64,000 nucleotides of DNA from Micrococcus cohnii (lineage in GTDB: Bacteria; Actinomycetota; Actinomycetes; Actinomycetales; Micrococcaceae): positions 1 through 64,000 of the forward strand of contig NZ_JACHNA010000001.1 of assembly GCF_014205175.1 (NCBI RefSeq), given 5' to 3'. The position numbers were made by a program, and so were the translations under genes. The notes below the pieces were generated by a model that ran no database searches, was not told where the DNA came from, and saw nothing but the letters and a program-made list of their open reading frames with translations. Below are positions 21,025 through 29,099 of the stretch, one piece after another. Position 1 is the first letter of the stretch, and each line of letters opens with the position of its first letter.

Positions 21025-22779
21025 ATGACCGTCACCGATCAGCTGCGCCAGGCCCGCGACCTGCTCGTGCGGCATCAGCAGGACTGGGATGCCGCGCGCG
21101 CGGAGTTCCGGTGGCCGCGCTTCGAGGAGTTCAACTTCGCCACCGACTGGTTCGACGCGCTCGCTGCGGACCCGCAACGCGCCGACGCCGACGCCCTCGT
21201 GATCGTCGAGGAGGACGGTCGCACGCTGCGCCGCACCTATGCGGAGCTCGCCGAATCCTCGCGCCGCGTCGCCACGTGGCTGCGACAGCAGGGCGTCGAG
21301 CGTGGGCATCGGGTGATTCTGATGCTCGGCAACCAGGTGGAGCTGTGGGAGTCGATGCTCGCGTGCATCCGCATCGGCGCCGTCATGGTGCCGACCACGA
21401 CGCAGATGACCCCGATCGATCTGCAGGACCGCGTCGACCGGGCCGAGGCGCGGTGGGCGGTGGCGAACGCGGAGAACCTGGCGAAGTTCGAGGATGTGAC
21501 GGGGGAGTGCACGCTCATTCATGTGCCGGGGGTCTACGCGGAGGGCGACGACCGGCAGGTCCCGCGGATTCCGGGCCGCACCGTCCTGAGCTACAGCGAG
21601 GCCTCCCAGGCTGACCCCGATGGCGGCCACCTGGACCGACCGACCGCCGCCGACGAGACGCTGCTGCTGTACTTCACCTCAGGCACCACGTCGAAGCCCA
21701 AGCTCGTCGAGCACACGCACACCTCGTACCCCGTCGGCCACCTGTCCACGGTCTACTGGATCGGACTGCAGCCCGGCGATGTGCACCTCAACGTGGCCTC
21801 GCCGGGCTGGGCGAAGCATGCCTGGTCCACCGTGTTCGCCCCGTGGCTCGCCGAGGCCACGATCTTCGTGGTGAACTTCCGCAAGTTCGAGGCCGCCACG
21901 CTCATGTCGGCCATGGGCGATGGAGGAGTCACCAGCATCTGCGCTCCGCCGACGGTCTGGCGCATGCTCATCACGGCGGATCTGGCTCAGCTGACGACAC
22001 CGCCGCTGAAGGCGATCTCCGCGGGCGAGCCGCTCAACGCCGAGGTGATCGATCAGGTGCACAGGGCGTGGGGCGTGACGATCCGGGACGGCTTCGGACA
22101 GACGGAGACGACCCTGCAGATCGCCAACACACCGGGCGCACGCATGAAGATCGGCGGCATGGGGCGGCCCCTGCCCGGCTACGAGATTGTGCTGATCGAC
22201 CCCGTGACGGGGCAGCAGGCCGAGGAGGGTGAGATCTGCGTGCGGCTCGACCCGCGCCCCGTCGGCGTGCTGAAGTCCTACTACGGGAACGCGGAGAAGA
22301 CCGCTGAGGTCTTCCGTGACGGGCTCTACCACACCGGCGACATCGCCTCGCGCGACGAGAACGGCGTCTACACCTATGTGGGCCGCGCGGACGACGTCTT
22401 CAAGTCCTCGGACTACAAGGTCTCGCCGTTCGAGCTCGAGTCCGTGCTCGTCGAGCACCCGGCCGTCCTGGAGAGCGCGATCGTGCCCACGCCCGATCAG
22501 ATGCGTCTGGCCGTGCCGAAGGCCTTCGTGACGCTCGCCCCCGGGCACGAGCCGAACGAGGAGACAGCCCGGCGGATCCTGCAGTTCGCGGTCGATCGGC
22601 TGCCGCCGTACAAGCGCATCCGCCGCATCGAGTTCCGGGAGCTGCCGAAGACGATCTCCGGCAAGGTGCGGCGCGTGGAGCTGCGCCGCGAAGAGGTCAA
22701 ACGGCACGGCGGTGAGCAGCTCGGCGGCGTGGAGTACCGGGAAGAGGACTTGGGGATCCGACGCCCGTCGCGGGGCTGA
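21025..22779 (+). CDS. Acyl-CoA synthetase, AMP-forming
   Basis: 584-residue ANL-superfamily ligase. LLYFTSGTTSKPKLVEHTH is the ATP-binding loop, DGFGQTETT the adenine-binding motif, and GLYHTGDIASRDENGVYTYVG holds the hinge-side Asp. ADDVFKSSDYKVSPFELES and KTISGKVRRVELR give the thioester-step motif and the catalytic Lys. The SDYKVSPFE form resembles the medium-chain/ACSM-type and AcsA-like ligases rather than long-chain FadD. The enzyme activates a short- or medium-chain acid to its CoA ester in the cytosol. ATG 21025 has a strong GGGAGGAGAG site. It probably feeds the divergent dehydrogenase and nearby hydratase. Confidence 0.92.
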   Translation: MTVTDQLRQARDLLVRHQQDWDAARAEFRWPRFEEFNFATDWFDALAADPQRADADALVIVEEDGRTLRRTYAELAESSRRVATWLRQQGVERGHRVILMLGNQVELWESMLACIRIGAVMVPTTTQMTPIDLQDRVDRAEARWAVANAENLAKFEDVTGECTLIHVPGVYAEGDDRQVPRIPGRTVLSYSEASQADPDGGHLDRPTAADETLLLYFTSGTTSKPKLVEHTHTSYPVGHLSTVYWIGLQPGDVHLNVASPGWAKHAWSTVFAPWLAEATIFVVNFRKFEAATLMSAMGDGGVTSICAPPTVWRMLITADLAQLTTPPLKAISAGEPLNAEVIDQVHRAWGVTIRDGFGQTETTLQIANTPGARMKIGGMGRPLPGYEIVLIDPVTGQQAEEGEICVRLDPRPVGVLKSYYGNAEKTAEVFRDGLYHTGDIASRDENGVYTYVGRADDVFKSSDYKVSPFELESVLVEHPAVLESAIVPTPDQMRLAVPKAFVTLAPGHEPNEETARRILQFAVDRLPPYKRIRRIEFRELPKTISGKVRRVELRREEVKRHGGEQLGGVEYREEDLGIRRPSRG

Positions 22780-22808
22780 GCCGCCCGCGGGCCGGTGCGT
22801 GCAGAGTC

Positions 22809-22849
22809 GAGGGCGCCCCGTCCGGATCCGTTCCGGGCGGGGCGCCCTC
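22809..22849 (+). terminator. Bidirectional terminator hairpin
   Basis: A perfect 12-bp GC-rich stem (22809-22820 with 22838-22849) with a 17-base loop, located between the convergent acyl-CoA synthetase and enoyl-CoA hydratase genes. Confidence 0.7.
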
Positions 22850-22867
22850 GTGCGCGTCGTGAGCGTC

Positions 22868-23650
22868 TCAGCGCTGCGACCACCGGGGCGGGCGCTTCTC
22901 GGTGAACGCGTCCATGCCCTCCTGCTGGTCCTGGGTGGCGAACAGGGAGTGGAACACTCGGCGCTCGTGGACCAGGCCCTGCTGCAACGGCGTCTCGAAG
23001 GCGGCCGCGACGACCTCCTTGGCCTTTTGGGCGGACGGTGTGGAGAAGCCGGCGATGGTGGCGGCGACCTCGCGGGCCGTCTGTTGCACCGCCTCGTCGT
23101 CCACGAGCCGGGACACCAGGCCCATGCGCTCGGCCTCCTCTCCGCCGACCTGGCGACCGGTGAGCACCATGTCCATCGCCTTGGCCTTGCCGACCGAGCG
23201 AGTGAGCCGCTGCGAACCCCCCATGCCGGGGATGACGCCCAGCTGGATCTCGGGCTGGCCGAAACGGGTGCCGGGGCCGGCGATCAGCACATCGGCCATC
23301 ATGGCCAGTTCGCAGCCGCCGCCGAGCGCGTATCCGGTCACCCCCGCCACGAGGGGCGTGCGGACACGGCCCAGGCGCTCCCAGTCCCGGAACCAGTCCG
23401 AGGCGTACATCTCGGCGAAGGACTTGTCCTTCATCTCCTTGATGTCCGCTCCGGCGGCGAAGGCCTTCTCGGAACCCAGCACCAGGATCGCGCCGATCTG
23501 CGGGTCGGCGTCGAACGCCTCGGCGGCCTCGACGACGGCGTGCATCGTCGCCCGGTTCAGCGCGTTCAAGGCCGCGGGCCGGTTCAGCGTGATGACGCCG
23601 ACGCGGCCGTCGGTCTCGGTCAGGATCACGTTCTCGGGATTCTCGCTCAT
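22868..23650 (-). CDS. Enoyl-CoA hydratase (crotonase family)
   Basis: 260 residues. [11 protein letters not shown] is the oxyanion-hole and CoA-binding block, and [20 protein letters not shown] and [20 protein letters not shown] carry both catalytic glutamates (Glu114 and Glu134). A true hydratase is therefore more likely than an isomerase or a hydrolase such as HIBYL-CoA hydrolase. In valine breakdown it would hydrate methacrylyl-CoA. Its ATG at 23650 overlaps the mmsB stop by four bases, placing it as the third gene of mmsA-mmsB-echA. Confidence 0.93.
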   Translation of the reverse strand: MSENPENVILTETDGRVGVITLNRPAALNALNRATMHAVVEAAEAFDADPQIGAILVLGSEKAFAAGADIKEMKDKSFAEMYASDWFRDWERLGRVRTPLVAGVTGYALGGGCELAMMADVLIAGPGTRFGQPEIQLGVIPGMGGSQRLTRSVGKAKAMDMVLTGRQVGGEEAERMGLVSRLVDDEAVQQTAREVAATIAGFSTPSAQKAKEVVAAAFETPLQQGLVHERRVFHSLFATQDQQEGMDAFTEKRPPRWSQR

Positions 23651-24714
23651 GTCCGGTCCTCTCGGTCGACGCCGTTCTCGGCGTGGTCGGTCTGTGCAGC
23701 GTCCTGGGTCGGGGAGGCGGCCTCCAGCGAGGCCGACGCGGCGTCGGCGCGCACGGTCTCGATGATGCCGGAGAAGTCCTGGTCAGCGCCCTCGCCCGCC
23801 GCGAACGCCGCGTACAGGCGCTGGCAGGTGCGGCCCAGGACCGCGTCGACGCCCTCGCGGTTCAGAGCGCTCAAGGCCAGGCCAAGATCCTTCGCCATCA
23901 GCGCGCCCATGAACCCGCCCTCAAAGCCGCGGTTCGCCGGCGAGGCCGGGACGGGGCCCGGGACGGGGCAGTTCACGTTCACGGCCCACGACTGGCCCGT
24001 GGACTGGCTCATGACGTCGTACTGCACCTGCGGGTCCAGGCCGAGGCGCTCACCGAGCACGAAGGCCTCCGCGGCGCCGATCTGCGTGATCGCCAGCATC
24101 AGGTTATTGCAGATCTTCGCGGCCTGGCCCATGCCGTGGCCGCCGCAGTGCACAATCCGTGCGCCCATGATCCGCAGCAGCGGCTCGGCGCGGGCGAACG
24201 CCTCATCCGCTGCGCCGACCATGAACGCCAGGGTGCCGGCCTCGGCGCCGACGACGCCTCCCGAGACCGGCGCGTCCACGGCGGCGAAGCCGGCGGCCTC
24301 GGTGAGCCGCGCGATGTCCTGCGCCTCGGCGATGTCGATCGTGGAGCAGTCGACGAACAGCGTCCCGGGGCGTACGGCGTCCAGCAGGCCCTCGGCGTTC
24401 TCCTCGGCGCCGGAGCCCTCGGCGCCGACGTAGGCCGAGCGCACGAGTCGACCGTGGGGCAGCATCGTGATCACCACGTCGGCCTGGCGGACAGCGTCGG
24501 GGCCAGACTCGGCGATCTCGACGCCCGCGCCGCGGGCCGCCTCGACGGCCTCGGGAACCGGGTCGAACCCGCTCACCCGGACTCCCGCGGCCACGAGGTT
24601 CCGGGCCATCGGGCCGCCCATGTTGCCCAGGCCCAAGAAGGCCACGCGGCGGACGTTCTCCGGCACGTCGGGGGTTTCTGCGGTCCCGCTCGGTGCGGCG
24701 GTGTTCTCGGTCAT
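23647..24714 (-). CDS. mmsB: 3-hydroxyisobutyrate dehydrogenase
   Basis: 355 residues of the beta-hydroxyacid dehydrogenase family. [21 protein letters not shown] is the NAD-binding loop, [26 protein letters not shown] sequence the substrate loop, and [16 protein letters not shown] holds the catalytic Lys. It oxidises 3-hydroxyisobutyrate to methylmalonate semialdehyde, the substrate of the upstream mmsA product. The ATG at 24714 has a GAGGACGAG site. About 30 C-terminal residues beyond the fold are acidic and rich in Ala and Thr, an extension I do not expect in the family. Coupled to the hydratase downstream. Confidence 0.93.
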   Translation of the reverse strand: MTENTAAPSGTAETPDVPENVRRVAFLGLGNMGGPMARNLVAAGVRVSGFDPVPEAVEAARGAGVEIAESGPDAVRQADVVITMLPHGRLVRSAYVGAEGSGAEENAEGLLDAVRPGTLFVDCSTIDIAEAQDIARLTEAAGFAAVDAPVSGGVVGAEAGTLAFMVGAADEAFARAEPLLRIMGARIVHCGGHGMGQAAKICNNLMLAITQIGAAEAFVLGERLGLDPQVQYDVMSQSTGQSWAVNVNCPVPGPVPASPANRGFEGGFMGALMAKDLGLALSALNREGVDAVLGRTCQRLYAAFAAGEGADQDFSGIIETVRADAASASLEAASPTQDAAQTDHAENGVDREDRT

Positions 24715-24797
24715 CTCGTCCTCGTTCCTCTCCTCGTTCCGGTGCCGGGCAGCCGGGGCGCGCCTCCCGGCCGTCTGTGCCGTCGGCCGCGTGCGGG

Positions 24798-26297
24798 TCA
24801 GCTTCCCCGCGGCATGACGAAGGACGCTCCTTCGCGCACGCCGGAGGGCCAGCGGGTCGTGACGGTCTTCGTCTTGGTGTAGAACTTCAGCCCGTCGGTG
24901 CCGTACTGGTTCAGATCGCCGAAGCCGGAGGCCTTCCACCCGCCGAAGCTGTAGTAGGCGATCGGGACCGGGATCGGCACGTTCACGCCGACCATCCCGA
25001 CGTTCACCCGGGTCGCGAAGTCCCGGGCCGCGCCGCCGTCGGACGTGAAGATCGAGACGCCGTTGCCGAATTCGTGCTCACTGGGCAGGCGCAGGGCCTC
25101 CTCGTAGTCCGCAGCGCGCACGACGCAGAGCACCGGACCGAAGACCTCCTCGCGGTAGACCCGCATCTGCGGGGTGACCCGGTCGAAGAGGGTCGCCCCG
25201 ACGTAGAAGCCGTCCTCGTGCCCGGCGACGCGGGCCCCGCGGCCGTCGACGAGCAGCTCGGCCCCCTCGGCTTCGCCCGCGCCGATCAGCTCCTCGATGC
25301 GCTCCTTCGCCGCCCGGGTGACCACCGGTCCGAAGTCGGCGGACCCGTCATCGGAGGCGCCCAGACGCAGGCTCCCCATGCGCTCGCGCAGTGCGGCGAC
25401 GAGCCGGTCGGCCGTCTGCTCACCGACGGGCACCGCGACCGAGACGGCCATGCAGCGCTCGCCGGCCGAGCCGAAGGCCGCGCCGACCAGGGCGTCGGCG
25501 GCCTGGTCGATGTCCGCGTCGGGCATGATCACCAGGTGGTTCTTCGCGCCGCCAAAGCATTGGGCGCGTTTGCCCTGGCTCGTCGCTCGGGAGTAGATCG
25601 CCTGGGCGATCGGGGTGGAGCCGACGAAGCCCACGGCCTGCACGCGCTGGTCGTCGATGAGCGCGTCGACGGCTTCCTTGCCGCCGTGCACCACGTTGAG
25701 CGCGCCGGCGGGCAGACCGGCCTCGAGGCCGAGTTCGGCCAGGCGCAGCGGCACGCTCGGGCACCGTTCCGAGGGCTTGAGCACGACGGCGTTGCCGGCG
25801 GCCAGCGCGATGCCCGCCTTCCACAGCGGGATCATCGCTGGGAAGTTGAACGGGGTGATCCCGGCGACGACTCCCAGCGGTTCGCGGGCCGAGTGCACGT
25901 CGACGCCGCGGGCCGCATTCGAGGTGAACTCGCCCTTGAGCAGGTGGGGCGCCCCGGCGGCGAACTCGACCACCTCGACACCGCGCTGGATGTCGCCGTG
26001 TGCGTCCGGGATCGTCTTGCCGTGCTCACGAGCGATGCCCCGGGCGAGTTCGTCGGCGTGCTCGTTGATCAGACGCACCCATTCGAGCAGCACGCGAGCG
26101 CGGCGCTGCGGGTTGACCGCGGACCAGGCTTCGAAGCCCCGCTGGGCCGAGTCGACGACCGCGTCGACGGCGGCCGCGTCGGCCAGCGGGACCTGCGCCG
26201 AGACCTCGCCGGTGGCGGGGGTGAAGACGTCCTGAGTCGGCTGGTCGTCGCCGCTGACGCGCTCGCCGTGGATGAAGTGCTCGATGACCTGAGGCAT
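24798..26297 (-). CDS. mmsA: Methylmalonate-semialdehyde dehydrogenase (CoA-acylating)
   Basis: 499 residues, family length. GVVAGITPFNFPAMIPLW and GNAVVLKPSERCP bind NAD, FVGSTPIAQAIY follows, and the CoA-acylating form is marked by CFGGAKNHLVIMPDADID with the catalytic Cys282 in GSAGERCMAVS. It converts methylmalonate semialdehyde, NAD and CoA to propionyl-CoA, the end of valine catabolism and also used for inositol-derived malonate semialdehyde. With mmsB and the hydratase downstream, valine is the more likely route. First gene of the operon. Confidence 0.95.
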   Translation of the reverse strand: MPQVIEHFIHGERVSGDDQPTQDVFTPATGEVSAQVPLADAAAVDAVVDSAQRGFEAWSAVNPQRRARVLLEWVRLINEHADELARGIAREHGKTIPDAHGDIQRGVEVVEFAAGAPHLLKGEFTSNAARGVDVHSAREPLGVVAGITPFNFPAMIPLWKAGIALAAGNAVVLKPSERCPSVPLRLAELGLEAGLPAGALNVVHGGKEAVDALIDDQRVQAVGFVGSTPIAQAIYSRATSQGKRAQCFGGAKNHLVIMPDADIDQAADALVGAAFGSAGERCMAVSVAVPVGEQTADRLVAALRERMGSLRLGASDDGSADFGPVVTRAAKERIEELIGAGEAEGAELLVDGRGARVAGHEDGFYVGATLFDRVTPQMRVYREEVFGPVLCVVRAADYEEALRLPSEHEFGNGVSIFTSDGGAARDFATRVNVGMVGVNVPIPVPIAYYSFGGWKASGFGDLNQYGTDGLKFYTKTKTVTTRWPSGVREGASFVMPRGS

Positions 26298-26675
26298 GGT
26301 GCTCGTCCGTTTCTCTCGGAGTCGGTGTCAAGACGGCCAGCGCACCCGGACTCCGGCCGCGCATGTGAGCCGAATCTCAATAGACGACATTACCTGGTTG
26401 AGTGAGGGGCGTCACGAGGCTATGTTTTGGTGGTGTCGTCATCCGAGGTGGCGAGAGGGGATGCGTCGGCTGATCGGGGAGGTCAGCCGTCGCTTCGGTC
26501 GACGTTTCGGCCGATCGGCTAAACATTCCTGGACGCACTGTTGTTGTGGGACAACTCGGCCCTAGCGTGGTCGCCGCCACCTGACGAGACCCGGGGGCTC
26601 GCCGAGGCGAGTCGGTCCCGTCGAGACACTGGTGGACCATCCATCCCCTCCACCGTCCCAAGAGGAGAAGAAGAC
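26298..26675. promoter_or_regulatory. Divergent promoter region of mmsA and the subtilisin gene
   Basis: 378 bases without a gene. Nearest mmsA lie an inverted repeat CTCAA-N17-TTGAG (26376-26402) and, touching it, a CRP/GlxR-like GTGA-GGGGCG-TCAC (26402-26415). Farther right is a perfect 10-bp palindrome GCCGATCGGC (about 26510-26519). A -10-like CCTAGCG lies near 26563, followed by a leader of about 100 bases that ends in the AGGAGA site of the protease gene. Short open frames here look spurious. Confidence 0.5.
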
Positions 26676-28706
26676 ATGGCGAACATCAACGAAGTCCGCG
26701 CGACCGGCCCGCGCCGCGCCGGCGCCGCCCTGGCCGCGGCCGTCCTGACCGGCACCGCCCTGGCCTCCGCCCCGCTGACCGCCGGTGCGGTCGACGGGGC
26801 CGCCGAGTCCAAGGGCACCGAGACCAAGGCCGCCGAGTCCAAGGGCGCCGCGTCGCCGCTGCACGGGCTCGTCGCTGCGCAGGACGTCCAGGTCGACCCG
26901 AACGCTGACGGTTACGACCAGTTCATCGTCACCTACAAGGAGGGCGCCTCCGCGGCGGCCACCGAGAAGGGCCGCGCTCAGGCCTGGGGCCAGGCCGCGC
27001 GCGAGGCCGGCGTCTCGGTTCAGGAGAAGCGCCAGATGGCCACCGGTGCCCGCGTCGTCACCGCCGACAAGAAGCTCCAGGGCGAGGACGCCGAGGCGTT
27101 CATGCGTCAGGTCGAGGCCGACCCCAGCGTGGAGTCGGTGGAGCCGGACGTGATGATGACCATCAACCGTGAGGACTCCTCCGCCTCGCCGCTGCTGGAG
27201 CCGCAGGACTCGCTGTACGACCAGCTGTGGGGCCTGCACGGCGAGAACGGCATGAACGTGCCGCCGGCGTGGGACAAGACCACCGGTGAGGGCGCCACCG
27301 TTGCGGTGCTCGACACGGGCATTGTGTCGCACCCCGACCTGGACCCGAACGTGCAGGGCGGCTATGACTTCATCTCCCGCGCCGAGGGCGCCCGGGACGG
27401 CGACGGCCGTGACTCGGACCCGCAGGACGAGGGTGACTGGTTCCAGGGCGGCGAGTGCGGCTCCGGCACCGGATCGGGCTCGTCGTGGCACGGCACGCAC
27501 GTGGCCGGCACCGTGGCCGCCGCGACCGACTCGGAGGGCGTCGTGGGCGTGGCCCCGGACGCGACCATCCAGCCGGTGCGCGTGCTCGGCAAGTGCGGCG
27601 GCTCGCTGTCTGACATCACCGACGCGATCATCTGGTCGGCCGGCGGCGACGTGCCCGGTGTGCCGCGGAACGAGAACCCGGCCGATGTCATCAACATGTC
27701 CCTCGGCGGCGGCGGCATGTGCGGCTCCACCTACCAGCAGGCGATCGACTTCGCCGTGCAGCAGGGCACCTCGGTGGTCGTGGCGGCCGGCAATGAGAAC
27801 CAGCCCGCCGCCAACGTTCGCCCGGCCAGCTGCGACAACGTGATCACGGTCGGCGCGACCGACAAGTCGGGCAACCGCTCGTACTTCTCGAACTACGGCG
27901 ACGCCGTGGACGTCGCGGCGCCCGGCGGCGACACCCGCACCCAGGGCGGCGGCATCCTCTCGACCGTGGACACGGGCCAGACCTCGCCGCAGGGCCCGGG
28001 CCACGCCGAGTACCAGGGCACGTCGATGGCGACCCCGCACGTCGCCGGCGTCGCGGCGCTGATGGCGGCCCAGGGCCAGCTGTCCCCGGCTGAGGTCGAG
28101 GCCAAGCTCAAGGAGAACGCCCGCCCGATCCCGGGTGAGTGCCCCGAGGGCTGCGGCGCCGGCCTGGTCGACGCGGCCGCGACGCTCGGCGCCTCCGACG
28201 GCACCGACCCGGAGCCGACGCCGGATCCGGACCCCGAGCCCACTCCGGACCCGGAGCCGGTTGACGGCGTGGTGACCAACGGTGGCTTCGAGCAGGGGAC
28301 CGAGGGCTGGACGGGCAACCCCGCCGACTTCGTCGCCGAGGGCGACCAGGCCCTCTCCGGCACGCACTTCGCTGAGCTCAACGGTCAGGGCCGGTCGAAC
28401 ACCGCCGTGATCGAGCAGGAGATCCAGGTGCCCGAGGAGGGCGGCCAGCTCAGCTACAACGTGCAGGTCGACACCGAGGAGACCACGCAGTACTCCGAGC
28501 GCGACACCCTGCGCGTGCAGGTCAAGGACGGCTACTTCGGCACGTACACGCTCGGGTCGCACTCCAACCTGGACGCGGGCGACTACTCGTCCGAGTCCGT
28601 GGACCTGTCCAACTTCGCGGGCAAGACCGTGACCCTGCGCTTCGTCGGCCAGGAGGACTACTTCGACGCCACCACGTTCCGGGTGGATGACGTGGCCGTG
28701 AACTGA
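26676..28706 (+). CDS. Secreted subtilisin-like serine protease (S8)
   Basis: 676 residues. A signal peptide (about 1-38, ending LTAGAVDG) is followed by an I9-type propeptide (about 80-155, with QFIVTYKEGASA and VESVEPDVMM) and an S8A catalytic domain. The triad is Asp213 in AVLDTGIVSHPDL, His272 in WHGTHVAGTVAA and Ser450 in GTSMATPHVAG, with oxyanion Asn373 in AAGNEN. A Pro/Asp/Glu linker near 507-530 leads to a C-terminal beta-sandwich-like domain opening NGGFEQGTEGW, as in galactose-binding-type modules. It is secreted to degrade external protein. ATG 26676 has a GAGGAGAAG site. It stands alone between mmsA and tRNA-Val. Confidence 0.95.
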   Translation: MANINEVRATGPRRAGAALAAAVLTGTALASAPLTAGAVDGAAESKGTETKAAESKGAASPLHGLVAAQDVQVDPNADGYDQFIVTYKEGASAAATEKGRAQAWGQAAREAGVSVQEKRQMATGARVVTADKKLQGEDAEAFMRQVEADPSVESVEPDVMMTINREDSSASPLLEPQDSLYDQLWGLHGENGMNVPPAWDKTTGEGATVAVLDTGIVSHPDLDPNVQGGYDFISRAEGARDGDGRDSDPQDEGDWFQGGECGSGTGSGSSWHGTHVAGTVAAATDSEGVVGVAPDATIQPVRVLGKCGGSLSDITDAIIWSAGGDVPGVPRNENPADVINMSLGGGGMCGSTYQQAIDFAVQQGTSVVVAAGNENQPAANVRPASCDNVITVGATDKSGNRSYFSNYGDAVDVAAPGGDTRTQGGGILSTVDTGQTSPQGPGHAEYQGTSMATPHVAGVAALMAAQGQLSPAEVEAKLKENARPIPGECPEGCGAGLVDAAATLGASDGTDPEPTPDPDPEPTPDPEPVDGVVTNGGFEQGTEGWTGNPADFVAEGDQALSGTHFAELNGQGRSNTAVIEQEIQVPEEGGQLSYNVQVDTEETTQYSERDTLRVQVKDGYFGTYTLGSHSNLDAGDYSSESVDLSNFAGKTVTLRFVGQEDYFDATTFRVDDVAVN

Positions 28707-28730
28707 CGTCGCGTCCCACCTGAGGTGGAC

Positions 28731-28771
28731 AACGCCGGCGGGGTCGCATCAGCTGCGACGCCGCCGGCGTT
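28731..28771 (+). terminator. Terminator hairpin after the protease gene
   Basis: AACGCCGGCG (28731-28740) pairs with CGCCGGCGTT (28762-28771), with a further inner stem TCGCA/TGCGA. It starts 24 bases after the stop codon and has no T run. Confidence 0.65.
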
Positions 28772-28851
28772 CGTCGCCCATCGGCGGCTGGCGTCCTCCT
28801 CGGGCGTGGTGTAGCATTGCTCGAGTTGTTCGGGCGTCGCCCCGATCCCAC

Positions 28852-28925
28852 GGATCTTTAGCTCAGTTGGTTAGAGCGTTCGCTTCACACGCGAGAGGTC
28901 GCTGGTTCGAGTCCAGTAAGATCCA
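28852..28925 (+). tRNA. tRNA-Val (CAC)
   Basis: The acceptor stem is GGATCTT/AAGATCC, the anticodon loop TTCACAC gives anticodon CAC, and the T-arm contains GGTTCGAGTCC. CCA is not fully encoded. It reads GTG, a favoured valine codon at this GC content. Confidence 0.94.
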
Positions 28926-28932
28926 CCGCCCC

Positions 28933-28963
28933 GCAGGCCCCGTCCGATCAGGACGGGGCCTGC
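28933..28963 (+). terminator. Terminator hairpin after tRNA-Val
   Basis: A perfect 13-bp stem (28933-28945 with 28951-28963) and a 5-base loop, directly after the tRNA. No T run, like most terminators here. Confidence 0.7.
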
Positions 28964-29099
28964 GTCGTCTCTGGCTTGCCTCTGGCGCATGTGCGGACAC
29001 CGACGCGGCTCATCAGGGCGTCCTCAGGTCCGTCATGATGTAATTTTCCCGACTCGGCGGCGTCCGCCGACCGACCCCGCGGACGACGAGGAGGCGATC

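Noticed and set aside
26562..28562. 666-codon minus-strand frame opposite the subtilisin gene
   Set aside because: Composition is repetitive in H, G, V and R as expected of an antisense frame; the protease triad on the plus strand settles the coding strand.
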